DNA from: Coriobacteriia bacterium
Lineage (GTDB): Bacteria; Actinomycetota; Coriobacteriia; Anaerosomatales; Anaerosomataceae
NCBI GenBank assembly: GCA_030651765.1
Contig: JAUSBY010000015.1
Span: forward strand, 138,043-192,824
DNA length: 54,782 nucleotides
Direction: 5' to 3'
Made by a program: the position numbers and the translations under genes. This document shows positions 27,882 through 36,313 of this stretch, piece after piece; within the stretch, counting starts at the first letter, position 1; each line of letters starts with the position of its first letter. The notes below the pieces were generated by a model. The model had not been told where the DNA came from. It saw only the letters and a list, made by a program, of their open reading frames with translations, and searched no databases.

Positions 27882-29543
27882 ATGATGGCTGCCTTCGTCC
27901 CGGAGGCCCTCGACGCGCGCTACGTCGTCGGCTTCGACACCGACACGCTGCCTTCGGACCGGTGCGACGTTCTCGTCGTCGGCTCGGGCATCGCCGGACT
28001 CACGGCCGCGCTTCATGCGTCGGAGTTCGGCACGGTCACGCTCGTCACCAAGTCCGAGGTGACCGACGCCAACACGTGGTACGCGCAGGGCGGGATCGCC
28101 GGCGCGGTGGGCGCGGCGGATTCAGTAGAGCTGCATCTGGCCGACACGCTCGTCGTGGGCCAGGGCATCTGCGACCAGGCGGTCGTGCGCGCCGTGGTGA
28201 GCGAAGCGGCCGAGGCGCTTGCCGAGCTCGAGACGCTCGGCGTGCGGTTCGACCGCGCGGCCTCAGGCGAGGTGGCCCTAGCGCGCGAGGGCGGGCACAG
28301 CCTGCCGCGCGTGTTGCACTCGGGAGACGCCACCGGCGCCGAGGTGCAGAACACGCTCTCGGCCGTCGTGCGGCGTGCGCCGGGCATCAGACTCGTGGAG
28401 GACGCCTTCGTCGTCGACCTGCTGACCGCAGAAGACCGCTGCGTGGGTGCGCTCGTGATGGACCGTGGCAGCCACGCGATGATGGCCTTGCGTGCCGACG
28501 CGGTCGTGCTCGCCACCGGTGGTTCGGGTCAGATGTACCGCGTGACCACGAACCCGCTCGTCGCGACCGGTGACGGGGTGGCCGCCGCCTGGCGTGCGGG
28601 CGCCGAGATCGCGGACATGGAGTTCGTTCAGTTCCATCCCACGGCGCTCGATAGCGACGCGACGCCTAAGTTCCTGATCACCGAGGCGCTCCGCGGCGAG
28701 GGCGCATACCTGCTCGACTGCGATCTGAAGCGCTTCATGCCCGCACTCCATCCGTTAGCCGAACTCGCGCCGCGCGATCTCGTGAGCCGCGAGATCGAGC
28801 GCGTCATGCACCGCTGTGCGCGGCCCAATGTCTGGCTCGACGCGCGGCACCTCGGCGCCGAGTTCCTCGCCAGACGCTTCCCGACCATCTCCGAGGGATG
28901 CCGCGAGGCCGGCTACGACCTGGCGCGCGACCTCGTGCCCGTGGCTCCGGCCGCACACTACCTCATCGGCGGGGTGCGCACCGACATCGACGGACGCACG
29001 TCACTCCCCGGCCTGTACGCGGCGGGCGAGTGCTCCGCGTCCGGCCTCCACGGCGCGAACCGCCTCGCGAGCAACTCGCTGCTCGAGGGGCTCGTGTTCT
29101 CGCGTCGGATCGTCCGTGCGCTCGAACGCGAGCGCGTGCGCGCCAAGCCGACGCGGGTGGCCGCCGAGATCACGACGTGCGGGCGTGCCGACCCCGACGC
29201 GGCACGTGCCGCGCTTCAGGTCGTGATGAGCCGCCACGCTGCGGTCACACGCTTCGAGGTCGAGCTCGTGGGAGCTGCCGAGGCCGTGGCCGAGCTCGCG
29301 GTCGGACTCGGGGGGGCCGGTCCGCGCGCCATCGAGACGCGCAACCTGCTTGTGAACGCGGCGCTCACCGTGGCAGGGGCGATAGCGCGAGAGGAGAGCC
29401 GTGGCACGCACTTCCGCACGGACCGTCCCGAGCGCGACGATGAACGTTGGCGCGGTCACCTGGTGTGGCAGCGCGGCGCCGAGCCGCGCTTCGAGCCGGT
29501 TACCGCCGAGGAGACCATCACGTCCCAGGAGGGTGACCGATGA
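27882..29543 (+). CDS. nadB: L-aspartate oxidase NadB
   Basis: A 553-residue FAD enzyme of the succinate dehydrogenase flavoprotein family, oxidising aspartate to iminoaspartate. The FAD fold is VLVVGSGIAGLTAALHA, followed by the substrate region TWYAQGGIAGAVG, QFHPTAL, EALRGEGAYL, and the FAD contact GANRLASNSLLEGLVFSRR. In an anaerobe fumarate or quinone is the likely electron acceptor. The start ATG 27882 (a second ATG follows at once) is four bases after nadA. The stop overlaps nadC (ATGA). Confidence 0.95.
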   Translation: MMAAFVPEALDARYVVGFDTDTLPSDRCDVLVVGSGIAGLTAALHASEFGTVTLVTKSEVTDANTWYAQGGIAGAVGAADSVELHLADTLVVGQGICDQAVVRAVVSEAAEALAELETLGVRFDRAASGEVALAREGGHSLPRVLHSGDATGAEVQNTLSAVVRRAPGIRLVEDAFVVDLLTAEDRCVGALVMDRGSHAMMALRADAVVLATGGSGQMYRVTTNPLVATGDGVAAAWRAGAEIADMEFVQFHPTALDSDATPKFLITEALRGEGAYLLDCDLKRFMPALHPLAELAPRDLVSREIERVMHRCARPNVWLDARHLGAEFLARRFPTISEGCREAGYDLARDLVPVAPAAHYLIGGVRTDIDGRTSLPGLYAAGECSASGLHGANRLASNSLLEGLVFSRRIVRALERERVRAKPTRVAAEITTCGRADPDAARAALQVVMSRHAAVTRFEVELVGAAEAVAELAVGLGGAGPRAIETRNLLVNAALTVAGAIAREESRGTHFRTDRPERDDERWRGHLVWQRGAEPRFEPVTAEETITSQEGDR

Positions 29544-30448
29544 CCTTCGTCCTGCCTCCATCTGACGATGTGATCGCCGCGGCTCTCGCCGAGGATCTCG
29601 GCGTCGCCCCGGAGCGCATCGGCGAACCGTCGCTTGCATCCGCGAGTCTGCTCGATGCCGATGTGACCTCGGCGGCGACGGTGCCCGCGGGTGCGGTGTT
29701 CACCGGCCGCATCGTTGCGCGCGACGCAGGCGTGGTGTGCGGACTGCCGCTCGTAGCGCGACTCTACGAGATCCTCGGCCGCGCTGCGGATGCCGCTCCC
29801 GTCGAGTGCTTCCCGCTCGTGGCCGAGGGAGCCGACGTCGCACGCGACGATGCGGTCATGGAGATCGAGGGGCCGGCGCGCCTCGTGCTCGCGGGCGAGC
29901 GCAGCGCGCTCGACCTCGTGATGGTGCTGTCGGGTATCGCGAGTCAGGCTCGTCGCTGGCAGGCTGAGGCGGGCGAGGCGCTTGCCGTGACCGACACGCG
30001 CAAGACGCTGCCCGGACTCCGCGCGCTCTCGAAGTACGCGGTCACGGTCGGCGGGGCGCACAACCACCGCGCGGGCCTGTACGACATGGTGCTCGTGAAA
30101 GACAATCACATCGTGCACGCGGGCGGGATCACGGCCGCGGTGCGCGCGGCGCGTGAGGCGAATCCTGACCTTTCCTTAGAGTGTGAGGCGGACACAGTCG
30201 AGCAGGCTGCCGAGGCGGCCCGGGCCGGTGCAGACTACGTGCTGCTCGACAACATGGACGATGCGACGCTCACGCGTGCGGTCGCCGCTGTCCGCGAGGC
30301 GGCAGCCGGCCGGCCGGTCCTCACCGAGGCGTCCGGCCGTATCCGGTTCGAGCGGTTGCGTGCGCTTGCGGCAACCGGCGTCGATCGTGTGTCGACGAGC
30401 GCGCTCACGTTCGCCGCGCCACTCGACTTCGGGTTGGATTCCGACTAG
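29540..30448 (+). CDS. nadC: Nicotinate-nucleotide pyrophosphorylase (carboxylating) NadC
   Basis: A 302-residue type II phosphoribosyltransferase converting quinolinate and PRPP to nicotinate mononucleotide. Diagnostic segments are DTRKTLPGLRALSKYAVTVGG, NHRAGLYDMVLVKDNHI, LECEADTVEQ and VSTSALTFAA. It overlaps nadB by four bases and closes the pan-nad operon. Confidence 0.96.
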   Translation: MTFVLPPSDDVIAAALAEDLGVAPERIGEPSLASASLLDADVTSAATVPAGAVFTGRIVARDAGVVCGLPLVARLYEILGRAADAAPVECFPLVAEGADVARDDAVMEIEGPARLVLAGERSALDLVMVLSGIASQARRWQAEAGEALAVTDTRKTLPGLRALSKYAVTVGGAHNHRAGLYDMVLVKDNHIVHAGGITAAVRAAREANPDLSLECEADTVEQAAEAARAGADYVLLDNMDDATLTRAVAAVREAAAGRPVLTEASGRIRFERLRALAATGVDRVSTSALTFAAPLDFGLDSD

Positions 30449-30475
30449 GTCACGTCACAAATCGGAGGGGGCAGC

Positions 30476-31003
30476 ATGGAGCAGTACCAGACCGAGTCGC
30501 TCGACATGAGCCGGTTCCGTCAGATGTATCTCGTCGTATCGGCGCTGCCCACGATCCTGCTGCTGTTGACCTTCGTGCTGTGGATGATGCTCGAAGGACC
30601 CGGCGCGGCCGAGAGCACGGGGCCGGAGGGTATGCCCGTGTGGCAGATCGCGCTCTTCGGCGCGATAGCGCTCGCATCACTGCCCATGGCGCTGTTCGTG
30701 CGACGCCTGGGGTTCAAGACGACGGGCGACGTGATCGACCCGAAGTCAAAGAAGGTGCTCAGCGGCTCCGACGCTGTCGTGCAGCGCATCGCGTCGACGG
30801 CAATCGTCGGGATGGCGATGCCCGAGATCGGACTCCTGCTCGGCTTCGTCGCCTGCTACCTGACGGAGAACTGGCTCGTCTACGTTCCGTTTGCCGCGTA
30901 CACCATCCTCGGCTGGGCTATCATGTATCCGCGTCCGTCGCAGGTTCGTGCGTGGTACGCTCGGCAGACCGGCGCCGAGCCGGTTTCATCGATCATCTCG
31001 TAG
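30476..31003 (+). CDS. Uncharacterised membrane protein (four TM helices)
   Basis: 175 residues that I cannot assign to a family. Hydrophobic segments lie at ~17-39, ~57-74, ~110-130 and ~132-150, with a positively charged, probably cytoplasmic loop (RRLGFKTTGDVIDPKSKK) between TM2 and TM3. A GGAGGGGG ribosome site precedes ATG 30476. The next gene is ten bases away and also encodes a small membrane protein, so the two may act together. Confidence 0.75.
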   Translation: MEQYQTESLDMSRFRQMYLVVSALPTILLLLTFVLWMMLEGPGAAESTGPEGMPVWQIALFGAIALASLPMALFVRRLGFKTTGDVIDPKSKKVLSGSDAVVQRIASTAIVGMAMPEIGLLLGFVACYLTENWLVYVPFAAYTILGWAIMYPRPSQVRAWYARQTGAEPVSSIIS

Positions 31004-31012
31004 AGGACGTTC

Positions 31013-31462
31013 GTGACACTCGCCACGCTTCGTGAATCCTACCTCGCCTGGATCCGCCACTCATCGGCGCTGCTTCTGCTGCCGCTGGCGCTCACGGCCG
31101 CCGTGCAGTGGGCTTCGCGTGCCCCCTGGTGGCGTGAAGGTCCGCCGCCGAGTGGCTCAGCGCGCTACCTCTTCCTCTCGGTGGCGGTTGCCGCGCTCGT
31201 CGTCGGGCGTAATGTCCGCACGCGCGACACCGCCGCCCGGCCGCTTGAAGTCGCTTCGTTGCGCTCGGTGTCGTGGCAGATGCTCACCTACGCGCTCGCC
31301 CCGGTCGTCATCGGCGCGGCGCTCGCGTTCATGACCCGTGAGCTGCTCGACTTCTACTCGCTGTTGCTGGTCACGCTCGTCGGTCTCGCGCTGCTCTTCC
31401 CGCGCTTCGATCAGTGGGCCGAGTGGAGCACGTGTCCGGACGCAAGCGCGGGCGAGATCTGA
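31013..31462 (+). CDS. Uncharacterised small membrane protein
   Basis: 149 residues with about four hydrophobic segments (~18-34, ~50-63, ~88-108, ~112-130) and no motif I recognise. The start is GTG 31013. The stop shares a base with the start of the DedA gene (TGATG). It is probably co-transcribed with the neighbours on both sides. Confidence 0.68.
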   Translation: MTLATLRESYLAWIRHSSALLLLPLALTAAVQWASRAPWWREGPPPSGSARYLFLSVAVAALVVGRNVRTRDTAARPLEVASLRSVSWQMLTYALAPVVIGAALAFMTRELLDFYSLLLVTLVGLALLFPRFDQWAEWSTCPDASAGEI

Positions 31463-32214
31463 TGGCGCCGCAGACCGGCTTTGCGCCGCTCGACTGGTTC
31501 CTCGCGCTGCTCGACACGTGGGGACACCTCATCGTCATCGGCTTCACCATCTCGGAGAACCTGTTCGTACTCGGCTCCTTCACGCCCGGCGAGACGGTCG
31601 TGATGGCGGCCGGTTTCGTCTCCGAGGGGGGCGGACTCAACCCCTGGCTCGTGGGCGTCTCATCGCTCATAGGTACGCTCACCGGCTCGAACCTCTCGTA
31701 TTGGTTTGGGCGCAGGGGCGGGCGCCAGGCACTGCTCCGCTGGGGCGGAAAGTTCTTCGACGAGGAGCGCATCATCGCCGCCGAGGAGTACTTCGAGTTG
31801 CACGGCAACAAGACCGTGCTTGTTTCGCGCTTCGCCGCCGGCTTCAAGAACTTCGTCCCGGTGATCGCCGGCGCGTCGCGGATGCGCCTGTGGATCTTCG
31901 AGCTCTACACCTTCATCGGCGCACTCATCTACACGACGCTCATGGTCATGCTGGGCCGGATCTTCGCCGAGAACTTCGACAAGGCACTCGCGATCGCGCG
32001 CAACCTCACGTGGGTCGGCTTCGCGGTGCTCGTCGCGATGATCGCCTTCCTGTTGTGGGGTCGTCACAAGATCATCTCGCGCAAGGTCGACCTGCTCGTG
32101 GAGGTCGCCGAACTCGAGGACGAGGCCGCCAGATCGGACGCCGGGTCCGCCGGCCCGGGTGGCGACGCGCATGAGACCGGAGACGAACACCACGATGATC
32201 GCGATCTCCCGTAG
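31462..32214 (+). CDS. DedA-family membrane protein
   Basis: 250 residues. DedA/SNARE-associated family marks are present: PGETVVMAAGF near the N-terminus, GSNLSYWFGRRGGR, and the re-entrant-loop motif RFAAGFKNFVPVIAGASRM. About five TM or re-entrant segments are followed by a charged cytoplasmic tail (~205-250) rich in Asp, Glu and His. DedA proteins act in envelope homeostasis; several are undecaprenyl-phosphate or phospholipid translocases, but this member's substrate cannot be told. Its end overlaps the start of birA. Confidence 0.87.
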   Translation: MAPQTGFAPLDWFLALLDTWGHLIVIGFTISENLFVLGSFTPGETVVMAAGFVSEGGGLNPWLVGVSSLIGTLTGSNLSYWFGRRGGRQALLRWGGKFFDEERIIAAEEYFELHGNKTVLVSRFAAGFKNFVPVIAGASRMRLWIFELYTFIGALIYTTLMVMLGRIFAENFDKALAIARNLTWVGFAVLVAMIAFLLWGRHKIISRKVDLLVEVAELEDEAARSDAGSAGPGGDAHETGDEHHDDRDLP

Positions 32215-33151
32215 GGCCGCAGTCGCCTCGGCGCTTCACTCCGCAGGGCCCGGCGGGCTCTCGGGCGAGGTTCTCGCGCGCGAGCTCGGCATCTCCCGGG
32301 TGGCGATCGCCAAACACGTAGCCGCGCTCAGGGATCTCGGGTACCGGGTCGAGTCGTCGCCGCGCGTTGGCTACCGGCTGCTTGAGGCTCCGGACGCGTG
32401 CATTCCCGAGGAGGTGTCGCCGCGCCTCGCCGACCCACTGTGGGTCTCGTGCACGGGCGGACTCGAGACCGGGTCCACCAACGACGACGCCAAGACAGCC
32501 GCCCGCGCGGGCTCTCCCGAGGGGACGCTCGTGGTAGCCGCCCGGCAGCACGGCGGCCGAGGCCGTTTCGGGCGGGTGTGGATCTCTCCGTCGGGCGGAG
32601 CATACGCCTCGGCCATCCTGAGGCCCGCGCTGCCCCCCGCGGCGCTCGGGCCGCTTGCGCTCGTGATCGCGCTCGGGGTCGCGCGCGGGCTCGAGCGTTT
32701 CGGCGTGCCGACGGGGCTCAAGTGGCCCAACGATGTGCTGGCCGACGGGGAGAAACTCGCCGGTATCCTGCTGGAGATGGCAGCCGAGGCCGACACGGTC
32801 GAATGGCTCGTGTTCGGCTGCGGTCTGAACGTCGCGGGTCCCGCGGGGCCGGGGTCGGCGTGGGTCAGACGCTACTCGGCCGAGGCGAAGGTGGCCGAGG
32901 TCGCCGCCACTGTTCTCGACGAGTGCGCGTCGGCGTATCGGACGTTTCTGGCCGAGGGCTTCGCGAACCTGGTCGGGGAGTATCGCGCCCGCGGCACGCT
33001 GTGGGGCCGGGATGTCGTCGTGCGTGACGGGACCGGACGTGTGGTGGCGTCCGGCATCGCCGAGACGGTCGACGACTCCGGTGCGCTTGTCGTGCGCGAA
33101 GCCGGTGGCGCGCGAGCCGTCGTTGCCGGCGAGGTGACGCTGCGCTCCTGA
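32195..33151 (+). CDS. birA: Biotin-[acetyl-CoA-carboxylase] ligase / biotin operon repressor BirA
   Basis: 318 residues. An N-terminal winged helix (~5-60; GLSGEVLARELGISRVAIAKHVAALRDLGY) is joined to the ligase domain with GSTNDDAKTAA, the biotinyl-5-AMP loop GGRGRFGRVWISP, LKWPNDVLADGEKLAGILLE and a C-terminal SH3-like domain. The HTH indicates a bifunctional repressor-ligase, which agrees with the dyad found upstream of bioY 40 bases downstream. I prefer ATG 32195 (20-base overlap with dedA); ATG 32171 or GTG 32159 would add a few residues. Confidence 0.93.
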   Translation: MIAISRRAAVASALHSAGPGGLSGEVLARELGISRVAIAKHVAALRDLGYRVESSPRVGYRLLEAPDACIPEEVSPRLADPLWVSCTGGLETGSTNDDAKTAARAGSPEGTLVVAARQHGGRGRFGRVWISPSGGAYASAILRPALPPAALGPLALVIALGVARGLERFGVPTGLKWPNDVLADGEKLAGILLEMAAEADTVEWLVFGCGLNVAGPAGPGSAWVRRYSAEAKVAEVAATVLDECASAYRTFLAEGFANLVGEYRARGTLWGRDVVVRDGTGRVVASGIAETVDDSGALVVREAGGARAVVAGEVTLRS

Positions 33152-33191
33152 CCGTGCGCGTCCGTTGACGCCGCCGCGTACTCTCCGTAAA

Positions 33192-33218
33192 GTAAACCGC
33201 TCAGGCACGATGGTTTAC
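33192..33218. promoter_or_regulatory. BirA-like operator upstream of bioY
   Basis: GTAAACC (33192-33198) and GGTTTAC (33212-33218) form a perfect 7-bp inverted repeat with a 13-base spacer, ending 14 bases before the bioY start. BirA boxes in many bacteria have the form (G)TTAACC-N14-16-GGTTAA(C), so this fits with slight arm variation. With a helix-turn-helix BirA encoded next door, biotin-dependent repression of bioY is the simple reading. Confidence 0.72.
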
Positions 33219-33232
33219 AGTCGGGAGGCTTC

Positions 33233-33775
33233 ATGACACGCACGTACACGCTCGTCGTCTCGGCGCTGCTTGCCGCCTTGCTCGCGGCGTCCGCGCTCGT
33301 CACGGTGCCCGTAGGCGTTGTCCCCGTCACGCTCCAGACGTTCGTCGCCGCGATCATCGTGCTCGTCTGCACGCCGGCGCAGGCGGCGCTCGCTGTGGGC
33401 CTGTACCTGCTTCTCGGCGCCATCGGCGTGCCCGTCTTCTCCGGCATGCGCGGCGGTCTTGCGGTGCTCGTCGGGCCCACCGGCGGCTACCTGGCGGGAT
33501 TCTGGCTGGGTGCCGTTGCCGGCGCCGCTGTCCGAGCCGGCGTGCGCCTGCAGCGACCGCTCGCCGACGTCGTCGGGCTGCTCGTGGCGCTGGCATGCAT
33601 CTACGTACCGGGAACGCTGTGGCTCGCGCTGTCTACAGGGCGGACGATGGCCGAGGCGGCAGCGGTCGGCGCGGCCCCGTTCATCGTCTTCGACATCGCC
33701 AAGGGCGCCGCCGCGACCGGCATCGCCTCTGCGCTCAGGCGCGCCGGCCTCGTGTCTGTCGCACGGAGTTCGTGA
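33233..33775 (+). CDS. bioY: BioY biotin ECF-transporter substrate-binding protein
   Basis: A 180-residue, six-TM S component that captures biotin; energy comes either from shared EcfAA'T modules or from BioY alone. Family segments are VPVTLQTFVAAIIVLVCTP, YLLLGAIGVPVFSGMRGGL, LVGPTGGYLAGFWLGA and FIVFDIAKGAAAT. Start ATG 33233 follows CGGGAGG. No EcfAT genes are in the window. Regulation by the upstream BirA-like dyad is likely. Confidence 0.93.
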   Translation: MTRTYTLVVSALLAALLAASALVTVPVGVVPVTLQTFVAAIIVLVCTPAQAALAVGLYLLLGAIGVPVFSGMRGGLAVLVGPTGGYLAGFWLGAVAGAAVRAGVRLQRPLADVVGLLVALACIYVPGTLWLALSTGRTMAEAAAVGAAPFIVFDIAKGAAATGIASALRRAGLVSVARSS

Positions 33776-33855
33776 GGCCGGACCCTCCCGTCGCGGTGTG
33801 CTAGCATCGCACGGTGGCGCGAGCGCGTCGCGGACCTGACGACAGGAGGGGCTCC

Positions 33856-34323
33856 ATGCCGGCAACTCAGGGCGACACAGTCGCCGTTGACTACGTAGGC
33901 CGTCTCGAGGACGGGAAGATCTTCGACTCGAGCGAGGGTCGCGCTCCGCTGCTGTTCACCCTTGGCGGTGGCGAGGTTCTTCCCGCGTTCGAAGGAGCCG
34001 TCCTGGGACTCGAGCCCGGTCAGTCGGCAACGGTCACGATCCCTGCCGAGGAAGCGTACGGACCGCATATCCCCGAGGCCGTACAGGTCGTCCCGGTCGA
34101 CGTCTTCGGTGAGGGTACGCCGCCGATCGGCGGCGAGTTCAACGTCATCGGCGACGATGGCGAGCCGTACGCCGGGTGGGTCGTCAGCATCAGTGACGAC
34201 CTTGTCGACGTGACGGTCGACTTCAACCACCCGCTCGCGGGACACGAACTCACCTTCGATGTGACGCTCGTTGAGATCGTTCCGCCGCAGCCAGAGGACA
34301 CTACCCTCACCGTCGGCGAGTAA
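33856..34323 (+). CDS. FKBP-type peptidyl-prolyl cis-trans isomerase, SlyD-like
   Basis: 155 residues. An FKBP domain interrupted by an insert-in-flap chaperone domain gives the SlyD layout: VAVDYVGRLEDGKIFDSSEG, GGGEVLPAFEGAVLGLEPG, IPAEEAYGP, then NPLAGHELTFDV-type text (HPLAGHELTFDVTLVEI). It lacks SlyD's His/Cys-rich metal tail. GACAGGAGGGG precedes ATG 33856, and a -10-like TAGCAT lies at 33802-33807. It likely assists folding of cytoplasmic proteins, perhaps metalloenzymes, though the tail normally linked to nickel is missing. Confidence 0.92.
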   Translation: MPATQGDTVAVDYVGRLEDGKIFDSSEGRAPLLFTLGGGEVLPAFEGAVLGLEPGQSATVTIPAEEAYGPHIPEAVQVVPVDVFGEGTPPIGGEFNVIGDDGEPYAGWVVSISDDLVDVTVDFNHPLAGHELTFDVTLVEIVPPQPEDTTLTVGE

Positions 34324-34330
34324 CGGTTCG

Positions 34331-34359
34331 TTGACACGCCCTACGGGCGCCGATAAGGT
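34331..34359 (+). promoter_or_regulatory. Candidate sigma-70 promoter of the cytochrome b/c operon
   Basis: A consensus -35 TTGACA (34331-34336) is followed after 17 bases by TAAGGT (34354-34359), which keeps the TA...T pattern of a -10. It lies right after the FKBP gene, 160 bases ahead of the cytochrome b gene. No other feature explains the 197-base gap apart from the dyad nearer the gene. Confidence 0.45.
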
Positions 34360-34481
34360 GAATGCGGTCACGGGACCCCTCACGCGAACTTTGTGTCGGG
34401 CGCTGGTGGGATGCGTCATCGCGCATGGGTGCCGGCACACCCAGCCTGAAAAACGAGGTTCGTCGTGGCCCATGTCGAAGT

Positions 34482-34504
34482 AGTCCGATACATGATGTCG
34501 GACT
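34482..34504. repeat. Inverted repeat upstream of cytochrome b gene
   Basis: AGTCCGA-N9-TCGGACT is a perfect 7-bp dyad 17 bases before the cytochrome b start codon. It could be an operator for the multiheme operon or a hairpin in its leader. No regulator gene is adjacent. Confidence 0.35.
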
Positions 34505-34520
34505 CGGTAACCGGTAGGGG

Positions 34521-35372
34521 GTGTCGGCGATTCTTCTCGCGCAAGTGAACGTGTGGATGGACGCAGTCTTTATCCTGCTGTTCATCGGTGTGTGGTTGTT
34601 CGTCCTGTTCCACTTCTCCATCAGTATCCCTAAGGGTCGGTTCCGTAAGAAGTGGATCGAGGGCAAGTGGCCGGAGCACGATCATCTTCCGGTCTTCCTG
34701 CCCAAGCTCATGCACTGGATCCACCTGCTGTGCATGCTCGCCCTGGCGTTCAGCGGCCTGTACATTCGCTTCCCGTTCTTCGACGGCGGCCGTACGCCGA
34801 TGCGATGGGTCCACTACATCGCGATGACGATCGTCGGTCTGAACTACCTGTGGCGCCTGTGGTACGCGTTTCTCGCCAAGGGTCGCGACTACAAGAAGTT
34901 CGCCATCACCAAGCGCGACATTCAGTCTGCGCTCGGCGTGCTGGCGTACTACGGGTACTTCTCCGACAACAAGCCGCACGTGGCCGAGTACAACGTGATG
35001 CAGAAGATGTCGTACCTGCTCTTCGCTGTGCTCATGCTGGCACAGGGCTTCACGGGCCTGTCGCTGCTCACGCAGCCGATCCTGTTCGGCCTGTCGCCAC
35101 GCGAGGTCCTCATCGGCTGGTGGCTTGGCCCGCTCGTGGGTGGCGTTGCTGTCGCGGGTGCCTGGATGCGCGTGATGCACTACGCCATCAACTGGCTGTT
35201 CATCATCATGACCGTCGTGCACTTCTACCTGGCGGTCAACGAGGACTTCCTCATCGGCATGGACTTCTTCGGATTCAAGAAGTATCCCAAGGACAAGCTC
35301 GTGACGCATGGCCACGGTCACGGCGGGGAGCACGCAGCTCCTGCCGGGGCGGCGGCCCTCGAGGCGGAGTAG
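34521..35372 (+). CDS. Cytochrome b, formate dehydrogenase gamma (FdnI)/cytochrome b561-like
   Basis: 283 residues. Four or five TM helices carry His residues in heme-ligand positions (FHF ~31, MHWIHLL ~64-68, VMHYAINW ~218 and VVHFYL ~233). The segment HVAEYNVMQKMSYLLFAVLM closely matches the YNxxQKM region of FdnI, the diheme b subunit that passes electrons from formate dehydrogenase to menaquinone. The C-terminus is His/Gly/Ala rich. No other b-type subunit is next to the formate dehydrogenase 7 kb downstream, so this may serve it. It could equally couple the quinone pool to the three cytochromes c that follow. The start is GTG 34521; GTG 34551 or ATG 34557 are alternatives. Confidence 0.83.
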   Translation: MSAILLAQVNVWMDAVFILLFIGVWLFVLFHFSISIPKGRFRKKWIEGKWPEHDHLPVFLPKLMHWIHLLCMLALAFSGLYIRFPFFDGGRTPMRWVHYIAMTIVGLNYLWRLWYAFLAKGRDYKKFAITKRDIQSALGVLAYYGYFSDNKPHVAEYNVMQKMSYLLFAVLMLAQGFTGLSLLTQPILFGLSPREVLIGWWLGPLVGGVAVAGAWMRVMHYAINWLFIIMTVVHFYLAVNEDFLIGMDFFGFKKYPKDKLVTHGHGHGGEHAAPAGAAALEAE

Positions 35373-35379
35373 GAGACCT

Positions 35380-36267
35380 ATGCGCTCCCGTATCAGCCAG
35401 AGGATCGCGGCAGGGTTCTTCCTTGCCGTCGCGCTCGTGGCTCCGGCAGCCGCGTACGGCCAGGACGTATCGCCGTCGGTGTCTCCGACTGCGCCGTACG
35501 AACTCGACTTCACACTCCCCACGGAGTCGAAGTCAGGCTGTCAGGTGTGTCATGGCGACCCTGCGCTGGTGCGTGTCCGTGACGGCGTCGTGATGAGCTA
35601 CTACATCGATGACGCCACCATCGAGGTGTCCGCCCATGTCGACCAGCAGTGTGTGGGGTGCCACCTCGACTTCACGTACAAGGCGCCCCATGGCAATGGC
35701 GAGTGGGTGACGACCGCAAAGACCGCGTGTCGCAACTGCCACGAGGATCAGTCCCGGGCATTTGGCGTCGGCGTTCACCGGGCGACGGTTCCCAGCGGCA
35801 ACGGCGGATCGGTCGAGACGACGACCGCGCCAAAGCCGCTGTGCGGCGACTGTCACGGCGCGCACGACATTCTGATGCTCACGGACAACCCCGACGGCCA
35901 GGAAGCCATGCACGCCGATGGCTGGGAGGTCTGCGGGAGCTGCCACGAGGACTACTGGGACAGCTATGACGACTACTATCACGGCGCGGCCTACAAGCGC
36001 GGAGCAGAAGACGCTCCCGCGTGTTGGGACTGCCATGGGTGGCACGACATCCTTCCCTCGAGCGAGCGCGGATCGAGCGTTCACGAGTCGCACCTGGTTG
36101 AGACGTGCGGTCAGGAAGGGTGTCATGTCGGCGTCGACGAGAACTACACGTCGTACGCCGTGTTCATCCATGGTCGTCCGGAGATCACGGACGGCAATCC
36201 GCTGATCGCGCTGGTCCGTTCGGTCATCGGCGCAGTTGGCCGCCTGTTCGGCGGTGGGGGCTCTTAG
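35380..36267 (+). CDS. Seven-heme c-type cytochrome
   Basis: 295 residues with a Sec signal peptide (~1-27, cleavage near AAAYGQ). Six CXXCH sites (CQVCH, CVGCH, CRNCH, CGDCH, CGSCH, CWDCH) plus one CX4CH (CGQEGCH near the C-terminus) give seven predicted hemes c. The whole mature region parallels the second half of the next cytochrome; for example DYYHGAAYKRGAEDAPACWDCH corresponds to a near-identical stretch there. A short hydrophobic C-terminus (LIALVRSVIGAVGRLFGGG) may anchor it to the membrane. Start ATG 35380 has AGGAG upstream and lies seven bases after cytochrome b. Presumed electron transfer outside the membrane. Confidence 0.9.
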   Translation: MRSRISQRIAAGFFLAVALVAPAAAYGQDVSPSVSPTAPYELDFTLPTESKSGCQVCHGDPALVRVRDGVVMSYYIDDATIEVSAHVDQQCVGCHLDFTYKAPHGNGEWVTTAKTACRNCHEDQSRAFGVGVHRATVPSGNGGSVETTTAPKPLCGDCHGAHDILMLTDNPDGQEAMHADGWEVCGSCHEDYWDSYDDYYHGAAYKRGAEDAPACWDCHGWHDILPSSERGSSVHESHLVETCGQEGCHVGVDENYTSYAVFIHGRPEITDGNPLIALVRSVIGAVGRLFGGGGS

Positions 36268-36313
36268 GCCCCCGGACAAGCGCCTGGACTCTGGAAAGCA
36301 GGTAGCGAGGGGT

